Assembly: GCA_944387555.1 (NCBI GenBank)
Contig: CALXFH010000014.1
Location: 1-35,581 of the forward strand
Direction of reading: 5' to 3'
Length of the DNA: 35,581 nt
Source of the DNA: an uncultured Clostridia bacterium
GTDB lineage: Bacteria > Bacillota > Clostridia > TANB77 > CAG-508
A model generated the notes under the pieces. That model was not told where the DNA came from and ran no database searches. It worked only from the letters and a program-made list of their open reading frames with translations. Shown in pieces: positions 31,295 to 35,581 of this stretch; position 1 is the first letter of the stretch; each line of letters opens with the position of its first letter. The position numbers and the translations under genes were made by a program.

Positions 31295-34200
31295 ATGGAA
31301 GAAAAAAATGTACAAAAAATTTTAAAATATTATTTAGAATATGAAATATATAATATAGCAAATTCATCACAAATAAAAATAAATAATAAAACAAGTATTT
31401 TGATGATGCATAATGATATTTTAGATATAGAGAAATTTTCTAAAAATATAAATAGTTTAAAAGAAGGAAAACTAAAAGAGCAAATAAATAAATTTATTGG
31501 TAAAAGGGTTACAAACAAAGATGAACTTGTAAAAGAGATAATAAATGAATTAAATAATCTAGATGATGAACAATCAAATATAGCACAAATATCTTTCTTG
31601 ATACAGAGTTTAATAAAAGAGAAGATTAACTACGAAATAAAAGAAAAGACAATAGAAAATTTTTCAAATAAATTGTGCGAAATAAAAACAAATAATGATT
31701 TTTGGTTATATGCACATAATATGACTTCAACATCTAAGTTGGATAGAGCAAAAAAAATGCCGATATTTATATTAAGATGTGAATTGAACGAAGATAATAT
31801 AAAGGTTTTAGAGGCTAATGTTAATGAAGAAACATTAAATAAAATATTATCTATTTTATTAAATAAAGAAATATCAGAGGTTGCTATAGAGTATAAAGAT
31901 AGAATAGTAAGTTATGCTAAAGAAATAAAATTATTAATTGATGCAGGGGATTTAGACCATATATTAGATTTATTTTATTCAAAAATGAATGAATATTTGG
32001 GAATTACAAAAGATGAAATAATGAATATTTCAAAAATAAATGACTATTATAATGCAAATTATGAATATATAATTTCTATAGAAGAACTTTCAGAAGATGG
32101 AGTAAAAAATATAAAAGAGGATATTGAATTACTAAATAAATTAATTGAAGATGATGGATATATACCAAGTCTTTTAAATAAATATCTAAATGGAGGAAAG
32201 ATTAAGAAAAATATTAATGACACTAGATATAAAAAGCCATATTTAGGAAATTATAAGAGTGAATATGGTGTAGGAGAAAATCAATATAAAATAGTAAATT
32301 CATTAAAAGATAATGACCTAATTACAGTGGAAGGGCCTCCAGGAACAGGAAAAACATCTTTATTAAAAGAGATAATTGCAAATAATATAGTAGAAAGAGC
32401 GGATTTAATATTAAAAAATTGGAATAAAGAGTTTAAAAGAAAAAAATTCTATGGGACTAACTATTATGATATTCAATGGTTTAACAATACAAATGTAGTA
32501 AAATCAATAGTTGTATCAAGTAAAAATGGAGAAGCAATTGAGAATGTTGGAAAAGAAATAAATAGAGAAATAGAATATATGTACTCAATAGCAAAAGAAT
32601 ATAAAAGAACAGAAACTATAAAAGGAAAGAAGCAAAAGGTCTTGCAAGAATATAAAGGGATTGTCTGTTTACCACTTGGAAAGCAAGATAATGTCCTAGA
32701 TTTTAAAGAGTTTTTATATCAAAAGTTGATACCTTTTCTTGAAGAAGTACAAAAAAAGGAAATTCCTGAAGAATTAATAAAGAATGATTATAAGAATAAA
32801 AGAAAAGAAATAAAAGAATTTGAAAATTTAATAGAATTACTTGAGTTTGATAAAACGAAAGATGAATATTTTTATGGAATGGAAACTCAAAAATTCGAAA
32901 CTAAAGAAGAAAAAGAAGAAAGAATAAGAAAAATAAGAAGAAAGTTTCTAATAGATAAAGAAAAAACAAGTAAAGAGTTTAATGAATTAGAAAAAACAAA
33001 AAATAAATTAAAAGAAGAAAAGAAGGAAAAGGAAAAAGAGTTAAAACAAACTAATAAAAAAATAAAAGATATAAAGGAAAAAATAAATGGGTGTCAAAAT
33101 ATAATAGCAAAAGGAAATAGTAATATAGATAGAGTTTTGCAAGAGAAAAAAACATATGAAGAAGTGAGTAGAAATTTTTTTACGAAGATACTTAATTATA
33201 ATTTTTATAAAAATAATAAAAACAAAGATTTTCTTGAAATTATAAATAGGATTAAAGAAGAAAATGAAACTCAAAGACAGCAAAAAACAAATTATATAAA
33301 TGAAAAATTTAAATTAGAACAGCAAAAGGATAATATTAATTCTAAGATTAATGAATTAGAAGAAAAGTATAATAGCATTGGAATTCATTATAGAAAATTG
33401 AATAATAAAATAAGAAAAATGGATTTTATTGAGAGATTTAATGAATTTGATAAAAATACATATTGGGATTATAATAGTACTCTGCAAATATATGGCAAAA
33501 GTAGACTAAATGATTTGAACCAAGAATTATTTCAGTTAGCTTTAAAATTGAATGAATTATATATCATAAAAAACAGTAAAGAGATTATAGAAAATTTGAA
33601 AATATTTTTATCAAATGAAGATGTTTCATATATATGCAAAAAATTTTTTGATTCTACTGAGATATACAATGAGGAGAGACAAGAAGGAATAAGGAGTTTA
33701 TGGAATACATTATTTTTATGTTTTCCTGTTGTAACTACAACGCTAGATTCATTTACAAAAAGATTCTTTCAATTGATTCCTGAATATATAGACTTAGAAT
33801 TAATAGATGAAGCGGGACAAATATTACCACATAATTTAGTATCAGCGATTTATAGAGCTAAAAAAGCTGTAATTGTTGGAGACGTTAATCAAATAGAACC
33901 GATATATCATAATTTAAACAAAAATTTTGTCGAAAGCGAAAAAAGTATAGGAGATAAATTCGAAATTATAAATGTTGAAAAAAATAGTATACAATCATTA
34001 GCAAGTAAAAATACAGATATATTAGATAACGGTGAAAATATTATCTTAAATGAACATTATAGATGTGAAAAAAACATAGTAAATTTTTCAAACGAAAATA
34101 TATATAATAAAAAATTAAATATGAATATACCTGATAATATGGATAAACCTTTTTTAAATAATATGATATTTTTTGATGTTAGAGGGAAAAAACCAGAAAA

Positions 34201-35227
34201 AAGGAATGTAAATATAAATATATTAGAGGTAGAAAGTTGTATAGAAGTAGTAAAATATATAAAAGAAAAGAATTCAAAAAGTTCAATTGCAATTATTACA
34301 CCTTTTAAAATGCAAAAAAACGAACTAGAAGATAGATTAGAAAAAGAAGGTTTTGAAGATATAAAAGTCGGAACAGTACATGCTTTTCAAGGACAGGAAA
34401 AAGATTATATTATTTTTTCGCCAGTAATAGATAATATAGAAGAACGATATTATTTGAATTTCATAGGTGGAAAGGGTAATATGTTAAATGTTGCAGTTAC
34501 TAGAGCAAAAAAACAATTTATATATTTGGGGAATTTTAATGTAGCAATGCAAGCTGGAAATTATATTACAAAACTTGCAAAATATATAAAAGAAAATGGA
34601 GCAGTGTATAGCTTGTTTGATGATGAAACATTTCTAAAAGAAAATTGGGATGCTAAAATTTTAAAAATTTTAGCACCAGAATTAAAAGAAGGTAATGACA
34701 AAATAGGAGTGTATATTAAACAAAATATAAAAGAAGGGATAATAGTAACTCCAAAACAACATTATGAGTTCTTAAAATATGTTTTAAAGAATGCTGAAAA
34801 AGAGGTTTATATAATGTCTCCTTGGCTTAGAGAAAATGTTATTAATATAGAATTTTTGAATGATATAAAAGAATTAAAAGAAAGAGGAGGTACTATTAAA
34901 GTTGCTTTTGGATATAAAAAAGGAAAAGAAAATATTTCAAATCCAAAAGAATTAGCAGAAGAAATGGCAAGAATAGGAGCTTTAGGATATTCTAGTAAAG
35001 AAGAAGTTGAATGTATAATCAAAGAAATGTATGAAATAATCGGAAATAAGAATTTGGTTTATCTAGCACCAACACATGCAAAAGTTTTGATAATTGATGA
35101 TAGATATTTATGTATTGGCTCCCATAATTGGCTTTCAAACGCAGGAAAAACAAACACAAAAGAGGGAACAAGAATAACAACATATAAACCATCTGTGGAT
35201 TATGCAAAAAAAGAATTTTTTGAATAA
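31295..35227 (+). CDS. SF1 helicase fused to a C-terminal PLD nuclease domain (type II Mokosh-like)
   Basis: 1310 residues. An N-terminal helical region (1-330, unrecognised) leads into an Upf1/COG1112-like helicase: Walker A GPPGTGKTS (G347-S355, K353), SSKNGEAIENV, a long coiled coil with zipper-like K/E (about 495-720), Walker B LIDEAGQILP (D838, E839), GDVNQIEP, YRCEKNIVNFSNENIY, VGTVHAFQGQEKDYIIFSP and LNVAVTRAKKQF. Residues ~1155-1310 are a phospholipase-D-type domain with MSPWLRENV and the catalytic H1261-x-K1263 (HAKVLIIDD) before GSHNWLSNAG; only one HxK is seen, so dimer formation would supply the second. A single-gene helicase-PLD fusion is the layout of type II Mokosh (MkoC) anti-phage defence. 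Assignment is by architecture only. Stand-alone gene with its own promoter and terminator. Confidence 0.85.
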   Translation: MEEKNVQKILKYYLEYEIYNIANSSQIKINNKTSILMMHNDILDIEKFSKNINSLKEGKLKEQINKFIGKRVTNKDELVKEIINELNNLDDEQSNIAQISFLIQSLIKEKINYEIKEKTIENFSNKLCEIKTNNDFWLYAHNMTSTSKLDRAKKMPIFILRCELNEDNIKVLEANVNEETLNKILSILLNKEISEVAIEYKDRIVSYAKEIKLLIDAGDLDHILDLFYSKMNEYLGITKDEIMNISKINDYYNANYEYIISIEELSEDGVKNIKEDIELLNKLIEDDGYIPSLLNKYLNGGKIKKNINDTRYKKPYLGNYKSEYGVGENQYKIVNSLKDNDLITVEGPPGTGKTSLLKEIIANNIVERADLILKNWNKEFKRKKFYGTNYYDIQWFNNTNVVKSIVVSSKNGEAIENVGKEINREIEYMYSIAKEYKRTETIKGKKQKVLQEYKGIVCLPLGKQDNVLDFKEFLYQKLIPFLEEVQKKEIPEELIKNDYKNKRKEIKEFENLIELLEFDKTKDEYFYGMETQKFETKEEKEERIRKIRRKFLIDKEKTSKEFNELEKTKNKLKEEKKEKEKELKQTNKKIKDIKEKINGCQNIIAKGNSNIDRVLQEKKTYEEVSRNFFTKILNYNFYKNNKNKDFLEIINRIKEENETQRQQKTNYINEKFKLEQQKDNINSKINELEEKYNSIGIHYRKLNNKIRKMDFIERFNEFDKNTYWDYNSTLQIYGKSRLNDLNQELFQLALKLNELYIIKNSKEIIENLKIFLSNEDVSYICKKFFDSTEIYNEERQEGIRSLWNTLFLCFPVVTTTLDSFTKRFFQLIPEYIDLELIDEAGQILPHNLVSAIYRAKKAVIVGDVNQIEPIYHNLNKNFVESEKSIGDKFEIINVEKNSIQSLASKNTDILDNGENIILNEHYRCEKNIVNFSNENIYNKKLNMNIPDNMDKPFLNNMIFFDVRGKKPEKRNVNINILEVESCIEVVKYIKEKNSKSSIAIITPFKMQKNELEDRLEKEGFEDIKVGTVHAFQGQEKDYIIFSPVIDNIEERYYLNFIGGKGNMLNVAVTRAKKQFIYLGNFNVAMQAGNYITKLAKYIKENGAVYSLFDDETFLKENWDAKILKILAPELKEGNDKIGVYIKQNIKEGIIVTPKQHYEFLKYVLKNAEKEVYIMSPWLRENVINIEFLNDIKELKERGGTIKVAFGYKKGKENISNPKELAEEMARIGALGYSSKEEVECIIKEMYEIIGNKNLVYLAPTHAKVLIIDDRYLCIGSHNWLSNAGKTNTKEGTRITTYKPSVDYAKKEFFE

Positions 35228-35241
35228 CTTAAATAAGATTG

Positions 35242-35275
35242 GAAATATAACTGAACAAAGTTATATTTCTTTTTT
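35242..35275 (+). terminator. Terminator of the helicase-nuclease gene
   Basis: GAAATATAACT at 35242-35252 and AGTTATATTTC at 35259-35269, followed by six Ts. Confidence 0.85.
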
Positions 35276-35282
35276 ATTGCTA

Positions 35283-35314
35283 TGCTGTTTTTTGCCCCGT
35301 CCTAAAAAACAGCA
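35283..35314. repeat. Hairpin with a G+C-rich loop
   Basis: TGCTGTTTTTT at 35283-35293 and AAAAAACAGCA at 35304-35314 form an 11-bp stem around GCCCCGTCCT. The loop is almost all G and C in a very AT-rich genome. No T run follows on the + strand. Its role is unknown; an RNA or protein-binding element ahead of the spoIIID-like gene is possible. Confidence 0.5.
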
Positions 35315-35393
35315 AAACATCTAAGTTCTAACAAGCAAAATATAAGAATACAATTAAACAAAAGCATTCTTGAAATAAAAGGAGAAAGGCAGT

Positions 35394-35581
35394 ATGAAAG
35401 GTGTATCAATTGAAGAGCGTAGTGTTATACTCGCACATTATATTATAGAAACAAAAGATACAGTAAGAGGAGCAGCTAAGAAATTTGGTGTTAGTAAGAG
35501 TACGGTGCACACCGAAGTAACATTCCAGAACGGTAAAAATAAATCACCTATAATCCCAGAAAGTATTGAAATTAAAAAGGT
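35394..35581 (+). CDS. spoIIID: SpoIIID-like sporulation regulator, 5' part
   Basis: Runs off the window. AAGGAG precedes the ATG. The first ~42 residues match SpoIIID closely: SIEERSVILAHYIIETKDTVRGAAKKFGVSKSTVH, with the helix-turn-helix at RGAAKKFGVSKSTVH. SpoIIID is a mother-cell transcription factor of sporulation. After TVHTEVT the frame reads FQNGKNKSPIIPES, unlike the family, which has ERLPxINP. A shifted frame encodes SRTVKINHL and then QKVLKLK, closer to it, though with a stop, so a frameshift near 35520 is possible. Confidence 0.65.
   Translation, partial: MKGVSIEERSVILAHYIIETKDTVRGAAKKFGVSKSTVHTEVTFQNGKNKSPIIPESIEIKK

Overview
The window is very AT-rich (roughly 27-30% G+C by eye). 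Genes start with strong GGAGG-type ribosome binding sites, SigA-type promoters (TTGACA/TTTACA, 17 bp, TATAAT) are easy to see, and most operons end in compact hairpin-plus-T terminators, several of which contain the stop codon. With scpB, a dnaG-sigA pair, a sortase system, a RelA/SpoT-domain synthetase, a SpoIIID-like start at the right edge and the A+T-rich prepilin-like leaders common in gut Clostridia, this looks like chromosomal DNA of an uncultured, probably spore-forming, Clostridia member. No rRNA, tRNA or CRISPR array was seen.

Layout. 1-490: a cluster of DnaA-box-like sequences and a small frameshifted gene. 494-1478: two uncharacterised genes converging on one terminator. 1617-4335: scpB, a prolyl-tRNA synthetase without editing domain, and a small alarmone synthetase. 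4445-6450: an XRE repressor and a small membrane protein, divergent from a surface protein joining a prepilin-like leader to DUF285/BspA-type repeats, with palindromic operators on its promoter. 6755-13470: housekeeping block (dnaG, sigA, an MscS channel, a two-component system). 13573-15388: a small membrane protein translationally linked to a radical SAM/SPASM enzyme that is split by a ~455-bp IS200/IS605-type element with no transposase but a structured, promoter-bearing interior. 15602-17507: a sortase and a thioester/Cna-B adhesin whose sorting signal stops right after LPVTG. 17659-22025: an Rpn-type nuclease, a CNNM/CorC transporter and a WG-repeat protein. 22158-25139: a HigB/HigA-like toxin-antitoxin pair, then a second XRE repressor divergent from a second prepilin-like surface protein. 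25226-31028: patatin-like phospholipase, frameshifted cysteine desulfurase, FAD dehydrogenase, tcdA, a CmpB-type membrane protein and a helical protein. 31295-35227: a 1310-residue SF1 helicase with a C-terminal phospholipase-D-type nuclease domain, the architecture of type II Mokosh anti-phage proteins. The window ends in a spoIIID-like gene.

Themes. (1) The same module occurs twice: a small XRE regulator divergent from a surface protein with a nearly identical prepilin-like leader, with repressor-type palindromes in the promoter. (2) Accessory and defence functions (toxin-antitoxin, Rpn nuclease, helicase-PLD protein, IS605-derived element, sortase adhesin) lie between housekeeping genes. 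(3) Single-base frame disruptions occur in the first small gene, in the cysteine desulfurase and perhaps in the spoIIID-like gene, so either real decay or consensus errors in the assembly should be kept in mind.
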